The notes beneath the pieces were generated by a model. That model was given only the letters and a program-made list of their open reading frames with translations, made no database searches and was not told the DNA's origin. This document shows positions 9,311 to 18,204 of a DNA stretch of 64,000 bases, piece by piece (position 1 is the stretch's first letter; the number at the start of each line of letters is the position of its first letter). The stretch covers positions 1 to 64,000 of the forward strand of contig NZ_JAHKQR010000003.1 in assembly GCF_018860805.1 (NCBI RefSeq). Direction: 5' to 3'. The stretch comes from Aestuariibacter sp. A3R04. Lineage in GTDB: Bacteria > Pseudomonadota > Gammaproteobacteria > Enterobacterales > Alteromonadaceae. Made by a program: the position numbers and the translations under genes.

Positions 9311-10600
9311 TTAGGCAGAGGTTACAACTAATTCATCGCTGTCTTCGGGTTGTTGCAAAGGCAAGGAAATGTCAAAAACGGTTCCCTTTCCGAGCTTACT
9401 GTTTACTGAAATTCGCCCGTTGTGCTTTTCTATTGCCGTATAGGCCACTGATAAACCCAGACCTTGCCCCAGACCTTCTGGTTTTGTGGTAAAAAACGGG
9501 TCAAATATCTTTTTGATATGACGAGCATCAATGCCTGAGCCATTGTCGAGCACTTTAATGTATGTCGCGGTGTCATCCTGTTTGGCGATAATCTTGACAA
9601 AGCCTTCCCCCGTTACAGATTGAGCGGCATTAATGACAATATTCATTAGTGCTTGTTTAATTCCCCCTGGCTCACAAAAAAGTTTCAGTCCTTTGGGCTC
9701 TATTTGGGCTTTGTACACAGGGTTTTTGTACTGAATTGCCACTAACTCAAGCATTTGATTAATAGCGTCCTCTAAATTGAGCAGTTGCCAGCCGGAACTC
9801 TCTTCGAGTGCAAACCGTTTTAAATTTTCGACAATGTCCCGGACCCGGGTCAACCCTTCACAGGATTCAGCAATAAGGGGAGGCATGTCTTCCCGCAAGA
9901 GATCGAAGTGGTGGGCTTCCAGTAATTGCTGAATGAGTTTATGGGTTGTCGTGTCAGCGTCAGGACTGTGGCTAGCAAGCTTCTCCCCAATGGATATTAA
10001 GTGTTCGCCATATTGTCTTAGGGTATCGAGGTTAGCAGATACAAATCCAATGGGATTGTTTATTTCGTGGGCAATGCCCGCAGCCAATTGCCCTGTGGAA
10101 GCCATTTTTTCAGCCTGGATTAGCTGGCTTTGTGCCGAATCCAGTTTCTTAATGAGCTTTAATTGTTCTTCGTGTTCTCTTTTTAGTGCTTTAGATAACT
10201 CCTGCTGGGCGATATAGTAACTCGCCTGTGCAGTCACATCCTGTAAAAATATGCATGCCAACTTACCGTGTGTTGATGATGACAGGGGCACGATTTCCAT
10301 GTTCTGGAACATCTGTGTTTCCTCTCCGGTAATAGGACGGCTACTGTTAAACGGGAAAATATGAGGTCGTTGTTCCCAATAACTGAAACTCGGGTGTTGA
10401 AGAACAAAAACCGATTTGATCCTACGACGTAAGAATTTTGCCTGTGCAGGAAAAATATCGGTGACATTTTTATCCTGATAGTCTTTTCTTAAGTTCGCGT
10501 CCATTCTATCGACAAAAAAGTCATTTAAGAAAACAACTTCATATTGCTCGTTAACGACGCAGATCCCAACAGGTAGCTTTCCAACCAGTTGCTCAAACAT
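9311..10600 (-). CDS. PAS-containing histidine kinase (chemosensory operon)
   Basis: A soluble sensor kinase of 429 residues. It has an N-terminal PAS region (about 1-125), a coiled coil (about 130-165), an H-box GIAHEINNPIGF with the phospho-accepting His near residue 177, and a C-terminal ATPase domain with N, G1 and G2 boxes (NIVINAAQS, DNGSGI, GLGQGLGLS). There is no membrane segment, so the signal is cytoplasmic. The start codon overlaps the stop of the CheC-type gene as TAATG, indicating translational coupling. The likely partner is the stand-alone receiver protein two genes upstream, with the CheC-type phosphatase in between to remove its phosphate. This makes a compact kinase/receiver/phosphatase module inside the che operon. 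The partner assignment is inferred from position. Confidence 0.92.
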   Translation of the reverse strand: MFEQLVGKLPVGICVVNEQYEVVFLNDFFVDRMDANLRKDYQDKNVTDIFPAQAKFLRRRIKSVFVLQHPSFSYWEQRPHIFPFNSSRPITGEETQMFQNMEIVPLSSSTHGKLACIFLQDVTAQASYYIAQQELSKALKREHEEQLKLIKKLDSAQSQLIQAEKMASTGQLAAGIAHEINNPIGFVSANLDTLRQYGEHLISIGEKLASHSPDADTTTHKLIQQLLEAHHFDLLREDMPPLIAESCEGLTRVRDIVENLKRFALEESSGWQLLNLEDAINQMLELVAIQYKNPVYKAQIEPKGLKLFCEPGGIKQALMNIVINAAQSVTGEGFVKIIAKQDDTATYIKVLDNGSGIDARHIKKIFDPFFTTKPEGLGQGLGLSVAYTAIEKHNGRISVNSKLGKGTVFDISLPLQQPEDSDELVVTSA

Positions 10601-11184
10601 TATCCGAGCAATTCATCTATAGTTGCGGTCAGCTTTTCCAGTGATACACGATCGAGGCAGAATACCACCCGCATGGAAAACGACGAGAGTTCAATATCAA
10701 ATTGCACTTCCATAACGAGACTGTGCTGCCAGTTTAATTCCACAAAAGAGGCCTTTTTGGGTGAGAATAACGTAGGCATATTCAGATTGGTTGCCAGCTC
10801 TAGCTGACTGGACAGCCCGGCAAGACAGGCGCCGGCCAGAATGTTCGACAGTTCCAGAATGGTTTCTTCAATATCTGACTGACTAAGGGGGGCTTCGTAT
10901 TCCAATAAATTTGCCACTTCGCTCAGGCCGTCTCTTGAAACCACAGACATCACTTCCCCCTGAATGTCACCGAGGAAGGATTGACGGGTATAAAATGCGT
11001 TGTCACTTCGGTTTATCATGCCAAACAGTTCGGGGGGGGTGACCGAAGAAATTTTGGGAATGGAGATGCCTATTTTGGTTTCAATGAGATGTGCCAGCGA
11101 GTTAGCGGCTTGTCCCATGGATATATTCATCAGCTCTTGTAGTGCATCTCGTTGATCTTCAGTAAGTGTGGTAACGCCGTTCAT
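10600..11184 (-). CDS. cheC: CheC-type response-regulator phosphatase
   Basis: A 194-residue protein with two complete copies of the CheC/CheX phosphatase signature. The first is Asp-x3-Glu-x2-Asn followed, exactly 22 residues later, by Pro (DALQELMN...P). The second is Glu-x3-Glu-x2-Asn with the same 22-residue spacing to Pro (ETILELSN...P). Both active sites therefore look intact, unlike CheC proteins that keep only one. It would dephosphorylate CheY-P or the neighbouring receiver, replacing CheZ, which is absent from this cluster. The start overlaps the upstream receiver stop (ATGA) and its own stop overlaps the kinase start (TAATG), so it sits in a tightly coupled trio. Confidence 0.88.
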   Translation of the reverse strand: MNGVTTLTEDQRDALQELMNISMGQAANSLAHLIETKIGISIPKISSVTPPELFGMINRSDNAFYTRQSFLGDIQGEVMSVVSRDGLSEVANLLEYEAPLSQSDIEETILELSNILAGACLAGLSSQLELATNLNMPTLFSPKKASFVELNWQHSLVMEVQFDIELSSFSMRVVFCLDRVSLEKLTATIDELLG

Positions 11185-11546
11185 AAGTACCCCAACTCAA
11201 ACAAAGTCATCGCTAATTCTTCGCTGTCCAAGGGTTTTCTGATGAACTTCTTTGCGCCAAGCTCTAAGACAATACGCTGTTTTTCCGGTTGGAAATCAGC
11301 ACTAATAACAATGACATCTATATTCACGGCATGGGTAGAAATGAATTCCAATACGCCAACGCCATCAACTTCTGGCATCGTAAGGTCTAAAAGCAACAGC
11401 TTGAAAGAATCGGACTGTAAGTGTTCGATTGCTTCCCGGCCGTTTACCGCTTCGGTGATCGAAAACGTTAATTCAGGTGGAAGTGCTTTAATAACACTTC
11501 GTCTGGATAAACGAGAGTCATCAGCCACTAAGAGTGGAACTGCCAT
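11181..11546 (-). CDS. Stand-alone CheY-like receiver protein
   Basis: A 121-residue single receiver domain with the acidic pocket (ADDSR), phospho-acceptor Asp in LLLDLTMPEVDG, switch Ser in VISAD and invariant Lys in FIRKPLDSEE. It has no output domain, so it works by binding a partner or as a phosphate sink. It begins the receiver / CheC-phosphatase / histidine-kinase trio behind a strong ribosome site (GGAGG, 6 bases from the ATG), and its stop overlaps the next start as ATGA. The roughly 210-base gap separating it from cheB suggests it may have its own promoter. It differs clearly from the cluster's main CheY at 16.3-16.7 kb. Confidence 0.93.
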   Translation of the reverse strand: MAVPLLVADDSRLSRRSVIKALPPELTFSITEAVNGREAIEHLQSDSFKLLLLDLTMPEVDGVGVLEFISTHAVNIDVIVISADFQPEKQRIVLELGAKKFIRKPLDSEELAMTLFELGYL

Positions 11547-11756
11547 CCTTACCTCCGAACAATCTGGAAACTAATAGTGATAAGTATTTGCCATTATTCC
11601 ATTGCTGCAAGTATTATCTGCTAAATAAAAAAGCGCACATAAAAAGTAACCAAGAAATGCGCAATATCGTTATTTTAGGACAATAGTGACATTTGTGTAT
11701 TATCCATTGGATTAAAAATCAAGCGCTTTTTTTTCTTAGTGACTTTACACAATACG

Positions 11757-12803
11757 CTAAAGTCGACTACCCGCTTTCATCTTTTCAAGTTGCGTTACCA
11801 TCGCCTGCGCAATACTGTCTAAGGGGAGCACTTTTGCTGGCGCTCCCAGTGCAATTGCAACCTTGGGCATACCGAATACCACACAAGAGTCTTCATCCTG
11901 ACAGAAGGTATATGCACCTTGTTGTTTGAGTGCCAGCAGGCCATCAGCGCCATCTCTTCCCATGCCTGTTAGCAATGCTGCCACCACATTGGCACCTGCT
12001 GACGTTACCAGAGAATTGAACATTACGTCCACTGAGGGGCGGTGTCCACTGACCCTTTCTCCGTCATTGAGCTTTATGCGATAGTCAGCGCCGCTTCTGA
12101 CAATTTCCATGTGCCTGTCTCCCGGCGCGAGGTACCCGTGTCCGGGTAACAGGCGTTCGTCTCCTTTTACTTCAACGATTTTAAGCCTGCTAACTCCGTC
12201 CAGGCGCTGGGCAAAAGTACTGGTATACCCTGGTGGCATGTGTTGGGTAATCACAGTTGCGGGCGCATTGGCGGGAAGAGACTCCACAATAGTCTTGATG
12301 GCCTCTGTTCCTCCGGTAGAAGCGCCGATGGCGATGATCTTCTCTGTACTGGAATAGGTCAGGGCTGATGTAGATTTCGCCACCGTCGTGCGCTGTTTAC
12401 GCACTTTTGATTTTGCTGCTGTTCTGATCTTATCCAATATAAGCTGTCGATATTCTTCAATGCCCTGCACCACACCCAGTTTAGGCTTGGGTATAAAGTC
12501 GATGGCGCCAAGCTCCAGCGACCGCATGGTGGCATCAGCACCAGTTTCAGTGAGTGTTGAAATCATAACCACCGGCGTTGGTTTAGCTTTCATCAACACA
12601 TCGAGAAATCGCAAGCCGTCTACTTTCGGCATTTCAATATCCAGCGTGATTACATCAGGAGAAAACTGCTGCACCATTTTTTTTGCGACAAAGGCGTCTG
12701 GTGCCGCGCCCACCAGGGTCAAATCTTCCTCGCCTTTGATGATTTCGCCTAATAAATTTCTGATCAGAGCAGAATCGTCTACTACCAGTACCTTTGTTGT
12801 CAT
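11757..12803 (-). CDS. cheB: CheB chemoreceptor methylesterase/deamidase
   Basis: A two-domain response regulator. The N-terminal receiver (residues 1-125) has VDDSALIR, phospho-Asp in TLDIEMPKVDG and Lys in FIPKP. The C-terminal methylesterase carries the catalytic Ser in IGASTGGTEA, His in TQHMPPG and Asp in GMGRDGADG. It removes methyl groups from chemoreceptor glutamates when phosphorylated by CheA, giving adaptation. The gene follows cheD by 7 bases and has an AGGTG ribosome site. Length (348 residues) is normal for the family. All catalytic residues are present. Confidence 0.96.
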   Translation of the reverse strand: MTTKVLVVDDSALIRNLLGEIIKGEEDLTLVGAAPDAFVAKKMVQQFSPDVITLDIEMPKVDGLRFLDVLMKAKPTPVVMISTLTETGADATMRSLELGAIDFIPKPKLGVVQGIEEYRQLILDKIRTAAKSKVRKQRTTVAKSTSALTYSSTEKIIAIGASTGGTEAIKTIVESLPANAPATVITQHMPPGYTSTFAQRLDGVSRLKIVEVKGDERLLPGHGYLAPGDRHMEIVRSGADYRIKLNDGERVSGHRPSVDVMFNSLVTSAGANVVAALLTGMGRDGADGLLALKQQGAYTFCQDEDSCVVFGMPKVAIALGAPAKVLPLDSIAQAMVTQLEKMKAGSRL

Positions 12804-12810
12804 GATTCAC

Positions 12811-13425
12811 CTATTCGAATAATTCAAATATACCTTCATCGGGTCGCTCTCTGAGCTTCATTCGGTAAGCACTCTCCCGATCCATAATAGTAGAGTTGTT
12901 GTATTTCCTTATCCGCTTGACCAACACTTCACCTGTATCTGGGAAAAAATAGATTTTGCGCGCGTAATCTTCCAGTAAGTCACTGGCGATAAGCGGTATG
13001 TTTTCGCGCCTTAAATATGTGGTCACAAACTCTGCGTTAATTTGTCCTGGGTTTGTTATTGAAATACCGCTTACCACATTACCTCCACCAAACACTTTGG
13101 CCTGCATATGACGCTTATCTGCCCCCAACGCCAACATTTGGTTGATAAGGAGTTCCATGGCGTACATGCCGTAGCGCGAGGCCTCGCAGAATTCACCTTC
13201 TGCGCCTTTGTCCGATGGCAACAAAAAGTGATTTATGCCCGTGACGCCATTGTGTAAATCCATCAGGCAAGTAGAAACGCAACAACCTACCACAGTAACC
13301 ATTAGGGTATCGTTGCTGGTGGCAAAATACTCCCCCGGCAGAATTTTAACCGCTTGGCGAACAAACCTGGCATCAAAGTAAGTGTTTGCTGCTTGAGCCT
13401 TGCCATCGTTAAACTTTTCAACCAT
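12811..13425 (-). CDS. cheD: CheD chemoreceptor glutamine deamidase
   Basis: Member of the CheD family, which deamidates specific glutamines in chemoreceptors and is often stimulated or titrated by CheC. The catalytic Cys lies in VVGCCVSTCL and the His in GINHFLLP. The frame is open to 13518, but that extension overlaps cheR heavily; the ATG at 13425, overlapping the cheR stop by 8 bases, gives a normal CheD of 204 residues. The presence of both cheD and a CheC-type phosphatase in the cluster fits their known functional link. The protein ends in IFELFE, reminiscent of the VELF tail of the cluster's MCP-like protein. Confidence 0.93.
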   Translation of the reverse strand: MVEKFNDGKAQAANTYFDARFVRQAVKILPGEYFATSNDTLMVTVVGCCVSTCLMDLHNGVTGINHFLLPSDKGAEGEFCEASRYGMYAMELLINQMLALGADKRHMQAKVFGGGNVVSGISITNPGQINAEFVTTYLRRENIPLIASDLLEDYARKIYFFPDTGEVLVKRIRKYNNSTIMDRESAYRMKLRERPDEGIFELFE

Positions 13426-14254
13426 AGCGACGCCTATGACGGGCTGGCCGGTATAGCGTTTTACCTGCTGGCAAAACAATATCCTGGTTGTGATTAAAAT
13501 TCTCAGAGTGTCCTGCAAAGTAAAGTCCGTCGTCTGGCAATAGATTAATCATCCGTTTTAGTATTGAAATCTGAGTTTGCTTGTCGAAGTAAATCATTAC
13601 ATTGCGACAGAATATAATGTCGATAGGCCCCCTGATGGGCCATGACGTATCCGTCAAATTGATGCGTCTAAAGGTGACATTCTTACGCAGTTCAGGCACC
13701 ACTCTTACCCTCCCGTTTTGTGTGCCTTTACCTCTGTGCAGAAAGCGTTGACATTGTTGGGCACTTAAATTTTTCGTGGTGTCTTCGCGGTAAATCCCTG
13801 TCTGCGCTTTTTCCAATACCTGGCTGTCTATATCTGACGCAATAATTGCTACCGGATTGTCAAAACTGTCATACACTTCAGCAACGGTCATTGCTATGGA
13901 GTAAGGCTCCTCTCCTGTGCTGCTTGCTGCGCACCAAATGGTTTTCTCTCCAGGGTGAGCCCGCAAATAGTGTGCGAGGGCTGTAAAATGATGGGGCTCC
14001 CTAAAAAATGAGGTTAGATTCGTTGTGAGTGCATTGATAAAGTGCTCTTCTTCTGCCGGTGTGCGCTTTAAATAGGTTAAATACTCATCGAAACTTTGCA
14101 GTGAAAGGGCCCGCAAACGGCGGGCCAGACGACTGTAAACCAGAGCGTCTTTATTGTCTGACAGCGAAATCCCGGCTTTGCGATACAACTTTTTGCGAAC
14201 CCTTTCAAAGTCATCGCCGTTAAATGAGAATTCCTGATGAGTTTTGTCATTCAT
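13418..14254 (-). CDS. cheR: CheR chemoreceptor methyltransferase
   Basis: A 278-residue S-adenosylmethionine-dependent methyltransferase that methylates glutamates of chemoreceptors. The N-terminal helical domain (about 1-80) precedes the Rossmann domain with the SAM motif WCAASSTGEEPYS, an acidic motif around IIASDIDS, and DIIFCRNVMIYFD. It lies about 90 bases downstream of cheA and its stop overlaps the cheD start by 8 bases. Length and motifs are normal. It forms the adaptation pair with CheB of the same operon. Confidence 0.95.
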   Translation of the reverse strand: MNDKTHQEFSFNGDDFERVRKKLYRKAGISLSDNKDALVYSRLARRLRALSLQSFDEYLTYLKRTPAEEEHFINALTTNLTSFFREPHHFTALAHYLRAHPGEKTIWCAASSTGEEPYSIAMTVAEVYDSFDNPVAIIASDIDSQVLEKAQTGIYREDTTKNLSAQQCQRFLHRGKGTQNGRVRVVPELRKNVTFRRINLTDTSWPIRGPIDIIFCRNVMIYFDKQTQISILKRMINLLPDDGLYFAGHSENFNHNQDIVLPAGKTLYRPARHRRRYG

Positions 14255-14344
14255 ACATGGGTTTTCTCTTCAGATGTGTTTGCACGTTTCAGTATCCGAG
14301 GGTTATCACTTTTATCACAGCTGCTTGAAGACTGTGGCCGTTTG

Positions 14345-16276
14345 TCATACGGCGTGCTCTTCTTCTGGAATTGTTTTGCAAAGGTCAGCGATTGCATCAG
14401 CATCAAGTATCATAGCGACGGTTCCGTCACCCATAATAGTGGCACCGGAAATACCGGGCACTTTTTTGTAGTGATGCTCAAGGCTTTTTATTACGACCTG
14501 CTGCTGTCCTAACAGGGAATCCACCTGAATGGCAAAGCGGCGCTTACTGCTTTCCATCAGCACGACGATTCCCTCAGTCGGGTTGGTGACCGCGTCCTCT
14601 ACATACATGGTTTGGTGAAGGGGGACCAGGGGCCAGTATTGCTCTCTAATCCAAAGCAGGCGATCGTTACCTATCAGTTTTATCTGAGATTTTTTGGGCT
14701 GTAGCGACTCAATAATGTTGACAAGCGGGATAACAAACGTCTGATCCCCAACCGCAGCGCAGATCCCGTCCACAATAGCCAGTGTTAGTGGAAGGTGAAT
14801 GTGGAAGGCGGACCCCAGGCCTTTGTGGGAGTCAATTTCTATGCGTCCGCCAATGCCCTCAATGTTGCGTCTTACCACATCCATGCCAACGCCCCGGCCG
14901 GAGACGTCGGTGACTTCTGCAGCAGTAGAAAAGCCAGCTTGGAAAATGAGTAACCATACTTCGCTGTCTGGCATGTCAGGGGTAACGGCTAAACCATTCT
15001 CTTCAGCTTTCGCCAGAATTCGCTCGCGGCTCAATCCCGCCCCATCGTCAATAATGCTGATAACTATGGAACTACCGCGCTGTGCAGCTCGCAGTGTCAC
15101 CGTGCCCGTTTCGTTTTTACCTGCTGCAATTCTGTCTTCGGTTGTCTCTATACCGTGATCAATACTGTTGCGAACCAGGTGAGTCAGGGGGTCAACCAGT
15201 TTTTCTATCATGCTCTTGTCTATTTCAGTGGCACCACCTTCAATGATTAAATCGACTTTTTTACCGAGCTTGGTCGATAAATCCCTGACCACTCTGGGGA
15301 ACCGGTTAAACGTCATATTCACCGGCAACATGCGCATGGACATAGCCGATTCCTGGATCTCCCGGGTATTGCGCTCGAGTTCAGCGATAGCAGTTTGGAG
15401 TTTTTGCCCTACCGTGCCAGTCACTTCCTCACTGATCATAGATAACATCGACTGAGTAATGACCAACTCACCCACCAGATTTACCATGGCATCAATCTTA
15501 TGCGTATCTACTCTGATTGATGACGCTTCTTTATTGGCAGCGGGTTTGGCTGCTTTTCTTGCAGCGGATTTTGTTGCCCCTTTCTCATTGGGCGCGGGCA
15601 TCTGGCTGGCCGCTTTTGCATCTGCGGCAATAGCTTCCACCGATCTATAAAAACCGTATCCTGCCTTTTCTTCCGGGGATTGGGGTTGGGGTGGCGCTTC
15701 GTCGAAAAAACCGAAACCATCAATTTCTTCGCTCGATGAGGAAAGTTCGCTGGTATCGTTCTCTGTATGCGCTGATGGTTTGTCGTCTGTTGGGTCGTCT
15801 TCGTCAAAAAAACCGAAGCCGTCAATCTCGTCATCGTCGCTTGTGCTATTTGCCGTCTGCTCTGCTTGTGGAGTGTCTATAGCACCTGTATCGGCGAGGG
15901 CTTTTTCCAGCGCAGCTTTTCCTTTTTCTATCTCTTCCGCGGGCAATTCTGCGTCATTGCGGTACGCATCAAGAATGACCTTCAACAAATCTACAGTTTC
16001 TAAAAATAGATCGACAGTGGGTACATTTAGGGAGATGGTTTGGTTTCGCGCTTTATCTAGCAGGTTTTCCATGATGTGCGTTAACCCCATTAACGCATCA
16101 AAACCAAAGATTCCACTGCCGCCTTTTATCGAATGCGCAGCTCTAAAAATACTGTTCAGCTGTTCTAAGTCAGGATCTTCAACGTCCAACTCCATGAGCA
16201 GTTGTTCCATGTCATCAAGATGTTCCTGACTTTCATCAAAGAACACGGCGTGGAATTGTTCGATATCGATTGACAT
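14345..16276 (-). CDS. cheA: CheA chemotaxis histidine kinase
   Basis: The central kinase of the array. P1 Hpt (residues about 1-105) has the phospho-His in AAHSIKGGS near residue 47. There follow a long acidic linker, the dimerisation region, an ATPase domain (LVRNSIDHGIE, DDGAGL, GRGVGMDVV) and a C-terminal CheW-like domain. I see no classical P2 domain. The linker instead carries the motif EIDGFGFFDE twice and a related GYGFY once, likely docking sites for a response regulator. It follows cheY by 20 bases behind a clear AGGA ribosome site. No stand-alone cheW is present nearby, so CheA's own CheW domain or a distant cheW must couple it to receptors. Confidence 0.96.
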   Translation of the reverse strand: MSIDIEQFHAVFFDESQEHLDDMEQLLMELDVEDPDLEQLNSIFRAAHSIKGGSGIFGFDALMGLTHIMENLLDKARNQTISLNVPTVDLFLETVDLLKVILDAYRNDAELPAEEIEKGKAALEKALADTGAIDTPQAEQTANSTSDDDEIDGFGFFDEDDPTDDKPSAHTENDTSELSSSSEEIDGFGFFDEAPPQPQSPEEKAGYGFYRSVEAIAADAKAASQMPAPNEKGATKSAARKAAKPAANKEASSIRVDTHKIDAMVNLVGELVITQSMLSMISEEVTGTVGQKLQTAIAELERNTREIQESAMSMRMLPVNMTFNRFPRVVRDLSTKLGKKVDLIIEGGATEIDKSMIEKLVDPLTHLVRNSIDHGIETTEDRIAAGKNETGTVTLRAAQRGSSIVISIIDDGAGLSRERILAKAEENGLAVTPDMPDSEVWLLIFQAGFSTAAEVTDVSGRGVGMDVVRRNIEGIGGRIEIDSHKGLGSAFHIHLPLTLAIVDGICAAVGDQTFVIPLVNIIESLQPKKSQIKLIGNDRLLWIREQYWPLVPLHQTMYVEDAVTNPTEGIVVLMESSKRRFAIQVDSLLGQQQVVIKSLEHHYKKVPGISGATIMGDGTVAMILDADAIADLCKTIPEEEHAV

Positions 16277-16296
16277 ATTACGGCTTCCTGTAACAA

Positions 16297-16662
16297 CTAT
16301 CCGAGGACTTTGCCGACAACGGCGAGAAGTTTAGTTGGGTCAAAGGGCTTGACCATCCAGCCTGTAGCACCAGCAGCCTTACCCTTTGCTTTCATGTCAT
16401 CGCCGGCTTCGGTGGTTAGAACGATGATGGGCGTTCTGGCATAGGCTGACATACCGCGCAGATTTTTAATGAGGGTAAGCCCATCCATTCGCGGCATGTT
16501 TTGATCTGTCAGGACGAAATCAAAGCGTTTGTATTTGCACTGATCCAAAGCGTCTTGTCCGTCCACCGCAGTGGTGACTGTATAGTTAGCTGACTTCAAT
16601 GTAACTTCAACCATCTGGCGAATAGATGGCGAGTCATCAACGATTAGAATGTTCTTACTCAT
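16297..16662 (-). CDS. cheY: CheY response regulator
   Basis: A 121-residue receiver protein with VDDSPSIR, phospho-Asp in VLTDQNMPRMDG, switch Thr in IVLTTEAG and Lys in MVKPFDP. It is the expected phosphate acceptor of the adjacent CheA. An excellent ribosome site (GGGAG) precedes the ATG. It lies between the MCP-like gene and cheA, in the same orientation. Whether it drives flagella or another output cannot be read from this window, which has no flagellar or pilus genes. Confidence 0.95.
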   Translation of the reverse strand: MSKNILIVDDSPSIRQMVEVTLKSANYTVTTAVDGQDALDQCKYKRFDFVLTDQNMPRMDGLTLIKNLRGMSAYARTPIIVLTTEAGDDMKAKGKAAGATGWMVKPFDPTKLLAVVGKVLG

Positions 16663-16730
16663 ATTGCTCCCGACTTTTGAAGATAATTCCCGTTAAAAAT
16701 GTGTTTTTTGTTTCCCTAGACTACCGGAGG

Positions 16731-17915
16731 CTAAAACAATTCAACTTCACCCGCGTCGATGCTATTAGCCGACACAGGGTTGTGATCGACTTTGGATCTG
16801 GATCGCATGTTAATCTGATAATCCTGCAGATTGTTCTGGGCCTGCGTTGCATCACCTGAACCGATGACGGGCATTTGCTCGCTTACAAAAGAAAGCATTT
16901 CTTGAGTATAAGTGAGGTTTTGACCGTTAATATCGCCAAACTGCATGCCTCTGATGGCGTTGCCAATTGCGTTGTCCAGCTGTTCTGAAATAGATTCCAG
17001 TTGGGTGGTGGTCTGAGCATCGCGTTCTGCTTTGATGATGATTTGGTCGAGCTCTCCCTGAATGTCCTTTTTTGCTTCCACAATATAACTGGTGTCTTGT
17101 GCTGCCAGGGTTCTGACGTCTTGAGTTAGTTCGTCAATTTGTACACCAATATTCTCCATTTGCTTTTTAATGACACCACTGAACTGGGTAGAGCGATTTG
17201 ACAGGGCCCGTACTTCGTCTGCAACAACGGCAAAGCCCCTACCTGCTTCTCCGGCACGCGCGGCTTCAATGGCAGCATTGAGTGCAAGTAAGTTGGTTTG
17301 TGCTGAAATATCATCAATGTCACCTAATGCCTTTAGAACCGTGGGCATTGTGTCGTAAATGCGGTTAACTTTTTCTAAGATAGTGGTGGTACCTGCAGAA
17401 ATTTGTTCAGTAGACTCGAGAAATTTATCCAATGACTTTTCTGTTTCATCAGCAAAGTGACGCATGCGATTCGAATACATCTCCCCACTGTCAGAATCAG
17501 CGTGGATCAGTTGTGAAATACACGTATTTTGTTCTCCTACCAGGCGTTGCAAGTTTAAAAATGCCTCGCTTAACGTGTTTACCGCGTGGGTTTGGGTATC
17601 AAATATATCTGACAGATTCTTGTCGCAATCCTGCATGATTTCTGACAGTTGCACCGTGATATCCGAAAGGTCACCTGAACTCGCTGGCTCGACTGGGTCA
17701 GTATACACGTTGCTAGCAGGCGCCTTTGAAGGTGAAGTCTTGCCTCCCGCAATGGCGAACGTTAAAAACACACCAAAACTGGCGAGTACGACACCTGGAT
17801 AGGGCAATGCCAACGACGTAAGCACGCAACCCACGGCGATGCTGACGAGCATGGCAATATAGGCAAGAGGGGGTAAAGTTCGTAAGGAATAAACCATACC
17901 TGAGTTACTTTTCAT
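16731..17915 (-). CDS. Methyl-accepting chemotaxis-like protein lacking a periplasmic domain
   Basis: A 394-residue chemoreceptor-like protein. Two closely spaced hydrophobic segments at about residues 16-33 and 37-55 leave essentially no periplasmic loop, and no HAMP domain is evident. The rest is cytoplasmic, with the conserved signalling tip ([28 protein letters not shown]) that binds CheA/CheW. It therefore probably senses an internal or membrane state rather than an external ligand. The C-terminus is GEVELF, not the NWETF-type CheR tether. It is the first gene of the cheYARDB operon, so it is presumably the dedicated receptor. The hairpin-forming tip is complete. Confidence 0.92.
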   Translation of the reverse strand: MKSNSGMVYSLRTLPPLAYIAMLVSIAVGCVLTSLALPYPGVVLASFGVFLTFAIAGGKTSPSKAPASNVYTDPVEPASSGDLSDITVQLSEIMQDCDKNLSDIFDTQTHAVNTLSEAFLNLQRLVGEQNTCISQLIHADSDSGEMYSNRMRHFADETEKSLDKFLESTEQISAGTTTILEKVNRIYDTMPTVLKALGDIDDISAQTNLLALNAAIEAARAGEAGRGFAVVADEVRALSNRSTQFSGVIKKQMENIGVQIDELTQDVRTLAAQDTSYIVEAKKDIQGELDQIIIKAERDAQTTTQLESISEQLDNAIGNAIRGMQFGDINGQNLTYTQEMLSFVSEQMPVIGSGDATQAQNNLQDYQINMRSRSKVDHNPVSANSIDAGEVELF

Positions 17916-18149
17916 ACTGATATTCCATATACATGTTCAGGCCAATACTGCGAATCTGCTGTGAAAAGCACGATGGGATGCTTGTGTATTCGAATCGCAA
18001 TGCAGGCGGCGCGGGTAACAAATATTAATTTAGTTATAGACAAGAATTTCAGTAATGAAAGTAAAGAAGATAAAAAATATCAACTTTCTTATTTGTCGCA
18101 AATGTCACTAGTTAATTAGTCGTAATTTTGAGGATAGGAGTAGTGAAAA

Positions 18150-18180
18150 AGATAAAAAGGAGCAGTATTGCTCCCTTTTG
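18150..18180 (-). terminator. Rho-independent terminator after the aminotransferase gene
   Basis: A perfect 6-bp stem (GGAGCA / TGCTCC, loop GTAT) at 18159-18174. On the minus strand it is followed by five T residues, 25 bases beyond the stop of the aminotransferase gene. It closes the TonB receptor / TauE / aminotransferase operon. Confidence 0.8.
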
Positions 18181-18204
18181 TATTAAACGTGTAGGTAAAG
18201 TGAA

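Noticed and set aside
13426..13518. N-terminal extension of CheD
   Set aside because: It overlaps the 3' end of cheR in another frame and is not expected in the family; the ATG at 13425 gives a normal protein.
15780..16229. Ser-rich open frame opposite cheA
   Set aside because: Its composition simply mirrors the acidic linker of CheA on the other strand.
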